A stretch of 6,044 nucleotides of DNA from Candidatus Thorarchaeota archaeon (GCA_029856425.1 JAHQWZ010000124.1:1-6044), one strand, 5' to 3'; shown: positions 1-6,015, counted from the first letter of the stretch. Made by a program: numbers and translations. Notes: generated by a model not told the origin, from the sequence alone.

Positions 1-601
1 CACCTTGAACGTCAGGGGTGACCCGTCTCCCTGTGGTGTCACGCTCATAGATTACTCCCGCATCCTCTAGAAGCCAGGCTGGTGAGAAGAGAATTCCGAT
101 TAAGCTTGCGACAAGGAGCAGTATGAAGAAGAGCGGCATGATCTCTGCAATAGCCATTGCTGAAGGTGCGAGGCTATCAAAGCTCTCAGTCACAAATAGC
201 GAATCTGCAATAGATGAGTCAGAAACGATTGCCGATGTCAGGCCGAGGGAGGCTAAAGCTGGAACTATGAGCCACCGAATGCTGCTTCCATAGGCGACGT
301 CCGCCTCATACCTTTCGATGCTGTACTTGTACTTCCCACCAGTAACTAATCGGTGAGTCTTCCATAGAAGAACTGAGAGATGAGGCGTGGCTAAGTATAC
401 AATGCCACCGACTAAGACAGAAATGATGTATAGCCAAACAAAGTCAATCAGTATATCTCCAGGGAGAAGTCGGTAGAGCCCAAGGGGACTGGTGAAGGGG
501 AATATTCCTGCATAACTGAAAAGAACTGCAAGTGATGCAGAAACTAGGACGATTACATTCAGAGCGATGATGGATTTCCAAGGAATACTATTGGATGTCA
601 T
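1..601 (-). CDS. Polytopic membrane protein, N-terminal part (runs off left edge)
   Basis: The frame is open on the minus strand from an ATG at 601 to the window edge, giving 200 residues with no stop. The protein starts MTSNSIPWKS. Four hydrophobic spans are visible at about residues 10-34, 50-72, 108-126 and 148-173. A charged loop at about 80-103 (KTHRLVTGGKYKYSIERYE) separates spans 2 and 3, and a polar segment (EDAGVIYERDTTGRRVTPD) follows span 4. An in-frame ATG also exists at 622. I prefer 601 because GAGAGGT lies 7 nt before it and a TATA-like box at 640-647 would place the transcript start near 615-618, downstream of 622. It is transcribed divergently from the asparagine synthetase gene. 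I do not recognise the family. A transporter or permease subunit is possible, but no ABC-2 coupling motif is seen in this part. Confidence 0.72.
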   Translation of the reverse strand, partial: MTSNSIPWKSIIALNVIVLVSASLAVLFSYAGIFPFTSPLGLYRLLPGDILIDFVWLYIISVLVGGIVYLATPHLSVLLWKTHRLVTGGKYKYSIERYEADVAYGSSIRWLIVPALASLGLTSAIVSDSSIADSLFVTESFDSLAPSAMAIAEIMPLFFILLLVASLIGILFSPAWLLEDAGVIYERDTTGRRVTPDVQG

Positions 602-608
602 TAGCCAG

Positions 609-615
609 ACCTCTC
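609..615 (-). promoter_or_regulatory. Ribosome binding site of the left-edge membrane protein
   Basis: GAGAGGT on the minus strand ends 7 nt before the ATG at 601. It matches the archaeal anti-Shine-Dalgarno core (GAGG/AGGT) and favours this start over the in-frame ATG at 622, which has no such element. Confidence 0.5.
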
Positions 616-639
616 GGAACATCGGATGGTATTGTAGAG

Positions 640-647
640 TATTTAAT
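640..647 (-). promoter_or_regulatory. Putative TATA box for the left-edge membrane protein
   Basis: ATTAAATA on the minus strand. With the usual archaeal spacing of about 26 bp from box centre to transcript start, transcription would begin near 615-618. That leaves a short leader just long enough for the GAGAGGT element. The call rests on position and AT content only. Confidence 0.4.
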
Positions 648-1013
648 GCACATTGGGAGTGCTTTTAGCAGTTATTCGTAAGACCCCCATCAACTAGGTT
701 GGATTCATCTAGGTATAGACTGATTCTATTCTGGATTCAAGGGTGGTTTGTTTTACAAGAGAATAATCTTCAGGAAACGTATCAGGGTCTGTCACACTCT
801 CGCACAGAGGACGTCTTCAGATACCTGGCTTTTCCCAAGTGGCCCGAATCCATGAGAAGAAATGTGGAAAAGATTCTCATCCAATGAAGAAACCAAAATA
901 AAAAGAACACAAAGAGAGGTTGAGTTAATCATCCCGAGATGGAAAGAATTGCGATTTTCGCCAATCACAATAATAAGAAAATGAAGAAATTTCCATTCTT
1001 TCAGAAATATCTC

Positions 1014-1020
1014 TTTAATT
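1014..1020 (+). promoter_or_regulatory. Putative TATA box for the asparagine synthetase gene (leaderless arrangement)
   Basis: TTTAATT, inside the decamer CTTTAATTCA at 1013-1022, is centred about 25 bp before the ATG at 1042. The predicted transcript start therefore falls on or next to the start codon. No Shine-Dalgarno sequence precedes the ATG (CAAAGACATATG), as expected for a leaderless archaeal mRNA. The same decamer occurs before the ABC permease gene at 5133-5142. Confidence 0.5.
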
Positions 1021-1041
1021 CAACCCTGTCTTCAAAGACAT

Positions 1042-1947
1042 ATGAAGAATGACAAGCTAATCGCAGCACTAAGAGTACAGAACATCGCACTCGAAACGAT
1101 AAGAGAAACCTTCCGCAAGAGAGGCCTCATTGAGATAATGCCGGTCATTCTAAGCACAGCATCTGACCCTCTAGGACCTGATCCTGGAAGCCACATTATT
1201 GGCATGCCAAGAATTGAATATCAAGGCCAGAAACTTGTTCTGACTCAAAGCATGATTCTACATAAACAGATAATGGTTTCATCCGGTGTTGAGAACCTCT
1301 TTACGGTGTCGCCTAATGTGCGACTGGAGAGTCCAGCTAGTCGAGATAGTGGAATTCATCTCTTCGAGTTCTCTCAGGTTGACTTTGAGCTTGCTCGCGC
1401 ATCTATGGAAGATGTGTTCGACTTGGTACAAGACACTATTGTCGCAACCATAAGCCGAGTAAATGAAGATTGCAGCAAAGAGCTTGCGCTTTGGGATAGA
1501 GAGATTAAGATTCCCAGGAAATTCCCGGTTTATTCAACGGACCAACTCCTTGACAAATATGGGACAGACTGGGAGAAGCTAGCGAGCCAGGAAGCAACAG
1601 ATCCGTTCTGGGTATTGAATCACAAACGAGAGTTCTATGATGCAGAAGACCCGGAGAAGCCTGGCTCCTACCGCAACTATGATCTTGTATACCCTGAAGG
1701 GTTCGGCGAAGCTCTTAGCGGAGGAGAGAGAGAATGGGATTTTGAAAGGATTCTGATGAGAATCAAGCGGGATGGTCTCAACATTGATGAATACAAGCCA
1801 TACCTGGATTTTGCGCGGAAAGGATTTGTTCCAAGTGCTGGGGCGGGATTAGGTGTTGAGCGGCTAACTCGCTTTCTTGTCGGAGCATCTCATATAAGAG
1901 AGGTACAAGCTTTCGGTAGGATCCCAGGTGAAATGGTGGTCATATGA
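1042..1947 (+). CDS. Archaeal asparagine synthetase related to asparaginyl-tRNA synthetase (AS-AR type)
   Basis: Its probable reaction is ATP-dependent amidation of aspartate to asparagine with ammonia, through an aspartyl-adenylate, in the cytoplasm. The protein is 301 residues, close to the roughly 294 of Pyrococcus abyssi AS-AR, and is only a class II synthetase catalytic core. The N-terminal OB-fold anticodon-binding domain of true AspRS/AsnRS is absent. Visible landmarks are the DPLGPDPGSH loop (42-51), QSMILHKQ (69-76), motif 2 with RLE at 94-96 followed by HLFEFSQVDFE (106-116), the loop LSGGERE (225-231) and motif 3 GAGLGVERL (267-275, Arg274). These match AS-AR as I remember it, including the C-terminal EVQAFGRIPG. 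The ATG is supported by the TATA box about 25 bp upstream. Free-standing aspartyl-tRNA synthetase is unlikely because no tRNA-binding domain is present. The GNAT gene follows by 34 bp. Confidence 0.9.
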   Translation: MKNDKLIAALRVQNIALETIRETFRKRGLIEIMPVILSTASDPLGPDPGSHIIGMPRIEYQGQKLVLTQSMILHKQIMVSSGVENLFTVSPNVRLESPASRDSGIHLFEFSQVDFELARASMEDVFDLVQDTIVATISRVNEDCSKELALWDREIKIPRKFPVYSTDQLLDKYGTDWEKLASQEATDPFWVLNHKREFYDAEDPEKPGSYRNYDLVYPEGFGEALSGGEREWDFERILMRIKRDGLNIDEYKPYLDFARKGFVPSAGAGLGVERLTRFLVGASHIREVQAFGRIPGEMVVI

Positions 1948-1968
1948 CTTCATAGTAAAATTCTACTT

Positions 1969-1976
1969 GAAGGAAG
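1969..1976 (+). promoter_or_regulatory. Ribosome binding site of the GNAT gene
   Basis: GAAGGAAG is a purine-rich Shine-Dalgarno-like element ending 5 nt before the GTG at 1982. It is the main reason for preferring that start over the ATG at 1991. Confidence 0.4.
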
Positions 1977-1981
1977 AATAG

Positions 1982-2491
1982 GTGCATAACATGAGCCTGC
2001 ACGAGGGTATGAACTCACAAAAGCCCCATTCGGTAAGAAAAGCCGTCATTTCAGACGCGGAGCAGATCTCAGCACTGTACAAACGTGTCTGGGATGAATA
2101 CGACACTCAATTTCCAAAGGAACTGAAAGAATCCCGACAGCCATCTGAGGATTTAATGAGGCAATGGATGAAGCAGGAAACCTACTTCGTCGCTGTCCTA
2201 AAGGACAGCATAGCTGGCGTTGTGGGGTGCAGGCTCATGCATGGAACTTGCCAGCTCACCCATATGGCTGTAGACAAAGCTCACAGAGGTGAGGGCATTG
2301 GCGCTAGTCTTACCGAAAGAGCAATTGAGTTCACCAAAGAAAATGGAATGATGAAAGTCTGGCTTGATACGGCCCCATTCATGAAGGAAGCAATTTCTCT
2401 GTATGAGAGATATGGTTTCACTAAATGTGGATATATGAGAAAACACTTCTGGGGTCTTGATATGGAGTTCTATGAGCTGGTTCTGACCTAA
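1982..2491 (+). CDS. GNAT-family N-acetyltransferase
   Basis: This is an acetyl-CoA-dependent acetyltransferase of the GNAT fold, 169 residues and cytoplasmic. The acceptor cannot be assigned. The fold begins at about residue 17 (SVRKAVISDAEQISALY). Strand 4 and motif A are clear: THMAVDKAHRGEGIGASL (93-110), with the pyrophosphate-binding R-G-E-G-I-G at 102-107. The C-terminal signature LYERYGFTKCGYM lies at 140-152. The GTG at 1982 is chosen because GAAGGAAG (1969-1976) lies 5 nt before it. ATG codons at 1991 (GGTG 6 nt before) and 2009 are alternatives that leave the domain intact. It lies 34 bp after the asparagine synthetase gene on the same strand and is probably co-transcribed, although an AT-rich patch in the gap could be a weak promoter. 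Its 3' end converges on the UbiA-family gene with a 25 bp gap. Confidence 0.85.
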   Translation: MHNMSLHEGMNSQKPHSVRKAVISDAEQISALYKRVWDEYDTQFPKELKESRQPSEDLMRQWMKQETYFVAVLKDSIAGVVGCRLMHGTCQLTHMAVDKAHRGEGIGASLTERAIEFTKENGMMKVWLDTAPFMKEAISLYERYGFTKCGYMRKHFWGLDMEFYELVLT

Positions 2492-2516
2492 CTACCCCAA
2501 AACACTCTGAGCACCC

Positions 2517-3389
2517 CTAGATGTATAATATCAGCCAAAACAGAGTAAGAACTCCCACTATGATATAGACCGGACTTAAGATTATGACTGTCTTATCTAC
2601 TAGATGATGCTTCCTGAAGAATACCACACCTGTAAGAAGGTAGAGGAAAATCGATGCCTGTATTATTGGCTCTGGATGCACCAGCATCGAGAGAAAGAAG
2701 AAGATTACTGAAGCACTGAATAACAGCGGCTCACTAATTACAGACCCACCTATTGTCCGATTCATCTTGTAACCTTTGAAAAGAACCACATATGTGAGTG
2801 AAAATCCCACTGCAAAGAGAAATGGGAAATGAATAAGCTGTGGTGTGATTGTCCAAGGAAGAAGTATCTTCAGAAATTGCATGGCAAAAACAAGTGGCAA
2901 GCCTGCGATTGTATGCTTGAAACTTGTAGGGCGTATGATTTCAAGTCTGTTATTCTGTTGATCAGTTTCATACTGAGCTGATGGGCTTTTTGGAAAAGTG
3001 ACTAATGGAATTGAGTAGAGAACATTTAGGATAATCAGAAAGGACAAGATTCCAAAGAATATCAAGTTCTGGAGGAGAGAGAGCGAAAGGCCCACGATTA
3101 GAAGAACTAGAGAGATTGTAGCGGCCTCGGACTTCTCAACTGAACCCTGAACCAATGGTTTTCTCTTGCATTTTGCAGGCAACCCTCCATCTTCTGAGAT
3201 ATCGAATATATCATTGAACACATAGACTGATGAATAGGAAATGAGGAACGCAATCAAACCCAAAACCATCTTGACCGTTTCGAATGAGTATCCAGAGATG
3301 ACAAGAAACAAGATGCCTACGCAGTAGAGTCCTATGTTCTTTGGAACGTTGTCCACTAAATTTCTGAAGAGTAAGGTCTTACGAATCAT
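2517..3389 (-). CDS. UbiA-family prenyltransferase-like integral membrane protein
   Basis: UbiA proteins transfer or act on polyprenyl groups in the membrane. With the ATG at 3389 the protein is 290 residues, a normal family length, with about eight or nine hydrophobic spans. The first signature is present as N59-D60..D63...D67 (NDIFDISED), followed by LPAKCKRKPLVQGSV and LYSIPLV (124-130). The second Asp-rich motif, usually in the loop after helix 6, is missing; the matching loop reads LFKGYKMNRTIGGS (203-216). The frame continues to a TTG at 3455, but the extra 22 residues are polar and non-conserved in appearance. A TATA box at 3421-3428 would start transcription near 3398, so I use 3389. 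It lies 66 bp downstream of a small membrane protein gene. The P-x-K-rich region after the first motif recalls decaprenyl-phosphate phosphoribosyltransferase-like members, so the substrate is left open. Confidence 0.8.
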   Translation of the reverse strand: MIRKTLLFRNLVDNVPKNIGLYCVGILFLVISGYSFETVKMVLGLIAFLISYSSVYVFNDIFDISEDGGLPAKCKRKPLVQGSVEKSEAATISLVLLIVGLSLSLLQNLIFFGILSFLIILNVLYSIPLVTFPKSPSAQYETDQQNNRLEIIRPTSFKHTIAGLPLVFAMQFLKILLPWTITPQLIHFPFLFAVGFSLTYVVLFKGYKMNRTIGGSVISEPLLFSASVIFFFLSMLVHPEPIIQASIFLYLLTGVVFFRKHHLVDKTVIILSPVYIIVGVLTLFWLILYI

Positions 3390-3420
3390 TAAAGCACTTC
3401 TTGAATCTGCACAGTCCGTT

Positions 3421-3428
3421 GTATTTAG
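3421..3428 (-). promoter_or_regulatory. Putative TATA box for the UbiA-family gene
   Basis: CTAAATAC on the minus strand is centred about 35 bp before the ATG at 3389, implying a leader of about 9 nt. It lies inside the TTG-initiated extension of the frame, which argues against translation from 3455. Confidence 0.4.
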
Positions 3429-3455
3429 GTAGAAACTCAACCAAAAATTCTGCAA

Positions 3456-3761
3456 TCATCTTACGTATGGTCCAACCTTTATAACCCAAAGTCCATCTTT
3501 GGAAAGACCTTCGGGCAACAACACAGCAGCAAGTCCTACCATCATCAATAGAAGGCCGATTACAATGCCGGGTACTGCGATATCGAGATACGCTTGATTC
3601 ATGCCTGCTGCGCCAGTATATGCGGTTACTAGAGATACGCATACCCCGAGAATAACGAGTGATAAAACGATAAACACACCAATAACTAGAGTAATCTTTC
3701 CAGTTCTTTGTCTGCGTGAAGCCACACTTCGATCATCTGCTTTTGATTGTGTTTCTTTCAA
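3456..3761 (-). CDS. Small two-helix membrane protein of unknown function
   Basis: The protein has 101 residues. A polar, basic N-terminus (to RRQRTGK, residues 16-22) is followed by hydrophobic spans at about 23-48 and 60-83 and a short C-terminal tail (LPEGLSKDGLWVIKVGPYVR). The basic residues before helix 1 suggest that both termini are cytoplasmic. No ATG precedes the first helix, so the start is taken as TTG at 3761. No Shine-Dalgarno element is seen, but TTTATTT at 3794-3800 (minus strand) could serve as a TATA box giving a leader of about 10 nt. Its stop codon at 3456-3458 lies 66 bp before the UbiA-family ATG, so the two could share a transcript. The hydrophobic pattern supports a real gene, but the family is not recognised and the start is uncertain. 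Confidence 0.6.
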   Translation of the reverse strand: MKETQSKADDRSVASRRQRTGKITLVIGVFIVLSLVILGVCVSLVTAYTGAAGMNQAYLDIAVPGIVIGLLLMMVGLAAVLLPEGLSKDGLWVIKVGPYVR

Positions 3762-3793
3762 AACAGTTCTATCAAACGTATGTGTAATTACTG

Positions 3794-3800
3794 AAATAAA
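3794..3800 (-). promoter_or_regulatory. Putative TATA box for the small membrane protein gene
   Basis: TTTATTT on the minus strand is centred about 36 bp before the TTG at 3761. It lies between that gene and the nearest repeat copy. This is a weak call based on position and composition. Confidence 0.3.
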
Positions 3801-3826
3801 CGTTGAGTAAAAGAAGCACTAATGAA

Positions 3827-3926
3827 ATTGCCCTACAAAGGATAAAGACGTTCGTCACAGTGAACAGACCTTTACAACTTTATGTAATGCACGAGCCACT
3901 GTTTCTGACCACATTTCTTGGTTATT
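3827..3926 (-). repeat. Dispersed ~100 bp repeat, copy A
   Basis: It aligns without gaps to copy B at 4846-4945, with about 75 of 100 positions identical by hand count. The best-conserved blocks on the plus strand are CTACAAAGGAT (3833-3843), CGAGCCAC (3892-3899) and GTTTCTGACCACA (3901-3913). On the minus strand it lies within an open frame, complement(3855..3959), whose ATG overlaps the stop of the upstream gene (TGATG). That frame encodes a 34-residue peptide containing MWSETVARALHKVVKV and ends in TGA. In another frame the next segment reads VTNVFILCRAI. No flanking target duplication or terminal inverted repeat was found. Whether the 34-residue frame is translated is unknown. Confidence 0.75.
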
Positions 3927-3958
3927 GAGTGAAACCATTGTGTTTCGTATTTGCTCCA

Positions 3959-4729
3959 TCACGATTGATCAACAAGCCACTTGCAGATCCTCAGCATGAA
4001 GTCCCATTCAGAGTCAGGGTCTTGCATTGAGTCATACACATCTGTTCCATCCCTATCACTGCCCTCTTCATACTCGGGATGTGGACTTGAGAGGAAGACC
4101 GTTCCAGTTTCAAACTTGAAAGCAATCATGCATGGTAAACTTGTATTAACGTATATAGCTACCGTGGCAATCCCAGTCATGTTATCTGCATCGAAGTAGC
4201 CAGAAGATTCGTAGAGTAGCTCGTATGATTCAGGCTCTTGAGAGAGGTCAGGAGCATTCAGATTGGTGTTGACCGTCACTTCCTGCAGGAAATCCCCTGC
4301 GCCACATGCGTCCGGGTAGAGTGTTCCGTGAAAGATATCAAGCCTGTAGCTTGTTGCATAAGACGCGCCTCCATCTATGCCAAAATACGACCCACCATTC
4401 TCAACGAACTCACGGATGATGTTCATCTCCTCCCCTAGGATTAGACACCGGTCAGAACACCAACAGCCGCTAGGCATGACAAGAATGTCTATGGCATCTA
4501 GTATACCGTCATTGATATCAACGGCTTCTATAATAGACACTTCGGCATGCATCCATTCGAACATATTCTGAAGTGCTATACGACTCGTAGCCTGAACTCC
4601 TCTGTCAGTGTATATGGCTACTTGGACTCCCTCCATCCCTGTGTTCACGGGGATAAATGTCACCGCAGTAATCAGCAATGTTGCCATCAGGATCACTGCA
4701 AATCCAATCTTCACGCTTTGCCTTGCCAT
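3959..4729 (-). CDS. Membrane-anchored or secreted BPL_N-like (class I glutamine amidotransferase-fold) protein
   Basis: The protein has 256 residues. A short basic N-terminus and one hydrophobic helix (about 8-27) without a lipobox indicate an uncleaved anchor or signal, so the domain should face outside. The soluble part resembles the N-terminal domain of eukaryotic biotin-protein ligase (BPL_N) within the class I amidotransferase-like superfamily: VQVAIYTDRGV (35-45), DILVMPSG (81-88), IREFVENGGSYFGIDGGASY (105-124) and SSPHPEYEEG (214-223). In the nucleophile-elbow position the usual Cys is Asp119 (G-I-D-G-G), while an H-P-E (217-219) like the catalytic His/Glu pair is kept. Cys89, Cys91 and Cys95 form a local cluster (CWCSDRC). 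This suggests a non-amidotransferase binding or altered role; the ligand is unknown. The ATG at 4729 is supported by a TATA-like box at 4754-4763, giving a very short leader. Confidence 0.72.
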   Translation of the reverse strand: MARQSVKIGFAVILMATLLITAVTFIPVNTGMEGVQVAIYTDRGVQATSRIALQNMFEWMHAEVSIIEAVDINDGILDAIDILVMPSGCWCSDRCLILGEEMNIIREFVENGGSYFGIDGGASYATSYRLDIFHGTLYPDACGAGDFLQEVTVNTNLNAPDLSQEPESYELLYESSGYFDADNMTGIATVAIYVNTSLPCMIAFKFETGTVFLSSPHPEYEEGSDRDGTDVYDSMQDPDSEWDFMLRICKWLVDQS

Positions 4730-4753
4730 AACACCATTCCATTTGAAATGCGA

Positions 4754-4763
4754 TACTAAAAAA
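4754..4763 (-). promoter_or_regulatory. Putative TATA box for the BPL_N-like gene
   Basis: TTTTTTAGTA on the minus strand is centred about 29 bp before the ATG at 4729. The transcript would begin within a few bases of the start codon, a near-leaderless arrangement. GGTG just before the ATG is only a weak Shine-Dalgarno match. Confidence 0.4.
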
Positions 4764-4845
4764 CGTGGGCGTTAGCGCAAGAGAAGGTCCTGATTCTGTA
4801 AAATCGCAGGTGGTCCTCACTCCAAGAATAGAAGAAATCAATTAG

Positions 4846-4945
4846 ATTGACCTACAAAGGATGAAGGCATTCGTTACAACTTCTGAACCTTGACAACTCT
4901 AGGTACTGCGCGAGCCACCGTTTCTGACCACACGCCTCGGGCATT
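4846..4945 (-). repeat. Dispersed ~100 bp repeat, copy B
   Basis: This is the partner of copy A at a constant offset of 1019 bp and the same orientation, with no indels. It shares 27 of 29 positions with the visible part of copy C. On the minus strand an open frame, complement(4874..4993), runs from an ATG to a TAA at the same alignment position as the copy A stop. It encodes 39 residues including VWSETVARAVPRVVKV. In another frame the following bases read VTNAFILCRSI and end at a TAA (4842-4844). It is either a relic of a gene end or a small-ORF family member; the upstream residues differ completely from those of copy A. Confidence 0.75.
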
Positions 4946-5133
4946 AGTAGCAGTGCAAGAAACCCGGTGGAAACCCACTCTTGAACAGATCATGTGTTTA
5001 TGCTGCAGGGCTAGAATCGCATTGAAAGACACTGAGAGAAAGACAGGGCTTTATCGATGCTCATACTAGAAATGGAAGACTCAAGGTTTAGATGCGATTA
5101 GAACACCCTCGGGGTAATTGTTTCTAAAGAGCC

Positions 5134-5140
5134 TTTAATT
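5134..5140 (+). promoter_or_regulatory. Putative TATA box for the ABC permease gene
   Basis: TTTAATT, within the decamer CTTTAATTCA (5133-5142), is identical to the element before the asparagine synthetase gene. Spacing of about 26 bp places the transcript start near 5163, just upstream of GGGAGGA. Confidence 0.45.
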
Positions 5141-5165
5141 CAGAAACCCACATTTGCAATTAGTC

Positions 5166-5172
5166 GGGAGGA
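5166..5172 (+). promoter_or_regulatory. Strong Shine-Dalgarno sequence of the ABC permease gene
   Basis: GGGAGGA is a near-perfect anti-16S match. It directly abuts the TTG at 5173 (no spacing) and lies 12 nt before the in-frame GTG at 5185. The first distance is too short for normal initiation, so the GTG is preferred. Confidence 0.55.
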
Positions 5173-5184
5173 TTGAGTGCAGTC

Positions 5185-5949
5185 GTGGCTCGTAGTAAAT
5201 CGATGATTGTGGCAATGGCTGATCTTGGAATGGCGTTGGACCTCAAGATTATCAAGGGTACTCTGATAGCTTTAGCAATACTGGGTCCAGTTTTTGCAGT
5301 CTTATGTATAGGTGTTCCACTTGCGCTGATTGAATTAGGACCCGACACTAATATGCTCTTGGCATTCGTGATGCCCATGGTTACTAGCATGATTGGCATG
5401 CTTTCATTAGTTCCTGCAGCTTATATCTCTGCTAACTCCATAGTTGGCGAACGTGAGCAGAACACACTCGAACCCCTCTTGTCTACACCGCTTACGGACC
5501 GGGAACTCCTTTGGGGAAAGATCCTAAGTTCACTTATCCCGAGTGCACTCCTTTTGGCAAGCCAAACCTTGACGTCGTCTATCGGCGTGAATATTGTCCT
5601 GATCTTGGCTCGCAGGCCTCTGATTATGTTTCCTGATTTGCCGGGGTTGTTTCTCTTGGCAGTTGTAGCCCCGTTACTGATACTTGCAGCTGTTTCAATG
5701 ATGATAATCATAAGCGGGAAAGTGAGCAGAGTCTATGAGGCGTATCAGGGGGTAGGTGCTATTGTCTTGGTCTTTATGATTCCGATGTTGGGCCCGCTTC
5801 TGACCATGATTGGAACTGATACTCCAAACCCAACCCAAACATGGCTCTGGAACTTGTTCACGTTTCTAGTGGCGGTGGTTCTAGTATGCTCATCATGGAC
5901 AATTGCAGTCAGGAGGTTTAATCGAAACCAAATGGTTTCACGCATTTGA
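5185..5949 (+). CDS. ABC-2 type transporter permease
   Basis: This is the membrane subunit of an ABC-2 family transporter, which would pair with a separate ATP-binding subunit; the cargo is unknown. With the GTG start it is 254 residues. About six hydrophobic spans lie near 24-48, 58-82, 113-140, 153-178, 189-210 and 221-242. The diagnostic cytoplasmic coupling segment follows span 2: VGEREQNTLEPLLSTPLTDR (87-106), then ELLWGK (107-112), typical of NatB/ABC-2 permeases. The frame is open from 5164. Possible starts are TTG 5173, GTG 5185 and ATG 5203, and the SD at 5166-5172 best fits GTG. A TATA-like box at 5134-5140 suggests it is transcribed from its own promoter. No ATPase gene is adjacent within the window: upstream lies repeat copy B, downstream copy C. 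The ATPase may be beyond the right edge or elsewhere. Confidence 0.85.
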   Translation: MARSKSMIVAMADLGMALDLKIIKGTLIALAILGPVFAVLCIGVPLALIELGPDTNMLLAFVMPMVTSMIGMLSLVPAAYISANSIVGEREQNTLEPLLSTPLTDRELLWGKILSSLIPSALLLASQTLTSSIGVNIVLILARRPLIMFPDLPGLFLLAVVAPLLILAAVSMMIIISGKVSRVYEAYQGVGAIVLVFMIPMLGPLLTMIGTDTPNPTQTWLWNLFTFLVAVVLVCSSWTIAVRRFNRNQMVSRI

Positions 5950-6015
5950 TTTTGAGAGATTGTTTCTTCTGAATATCCTCGTTCATATTTTCAAAGCAGT
6001 CAGGAAACCTCGTAG

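Larger units (their letters stand above)
602..1041. other. Divergent intergenic region without a convincing gene
   Basis: This 440 bp spacer lies between two divergently transcribed genes and carries their promoters at its ends (640-647 and 1014-1020). The stretch at about 882-1003 is strikingly A- and purine-rich on the plus strand. A 62-codon plus-strand frame at 699-887 can start only at TTG and has no ribosome binding site, so I do not call it a gene. No tRNA, hairpin terminator or repeat shared with the rest of the window was seen here. Confidence 0.5.
4730..5184. other. Divergent intergenic region carrying a repeat copy
   Basis: This spacer of about 450 bp lies between the minus-strand BPL_N-like gene and the plus-strand ABC permease. 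It holds the promoter of each gene at its ends and repeat copy B in the middle (4846-4945). The stretch 4994-5130 shows no gene, RNA-like fold or further repeat that I can identify. Confidence 0.5.

Noticed and set aside
699..887. 62-codon plus-strand frame in the divergent spacer
   Set aside because: It can begin only at TTG, has no Shine-Dalgarno or well-placed TATA box, and shows no recognisable motif. The C-terminal half looks somewhat protein-like, so a decayed fragment is possible, but this is not enough for a call.
2492..2516. Terminator hairpin between the convergent GNAT and UbiA-family genes
   Set aside because: The 25 bp gap has no stem-loop and only short T runs on either strand, so no terminator can be supported.
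3390..3455. N-terminal extension of the UbiA-family protein from TTG 3455
   Set aside because: The 22 extra residues are polar and cover the likely TATA box at 3421-3428. The ATG at 3389 gives a normal family length.
3827..3926. Plus-strand reading frame through the repeat (LQRIKTFVT... in copy A)
   Set aside because: The same frame in copy B is broken by two stops and shows no synonymous bias. The minus-strand frames explain the differences better.
4605..4841. Minus-strand frame of 78 codons overlapping the start of the BPL_N-like gene
   Set aside because: It is a different frame of a well-supported gene and its promoter region, with no membrane, domain or motif pattern of its own.
4846..4945. 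Repeat as a C/D box guide RNA
   Set aside because: GGATGAAG and CTGA elements occur, but the C-box match is poor, copy A changes it (GGATAAAG), and the spacing does not give a C-D'-C'-D layout.
4846..4945. Repeat as an integron attC site
   Set aside because: No extended inverted repeat and no paired RYYYAAC/GTTRRRY cores could be found, and no integrase gene is in the window.
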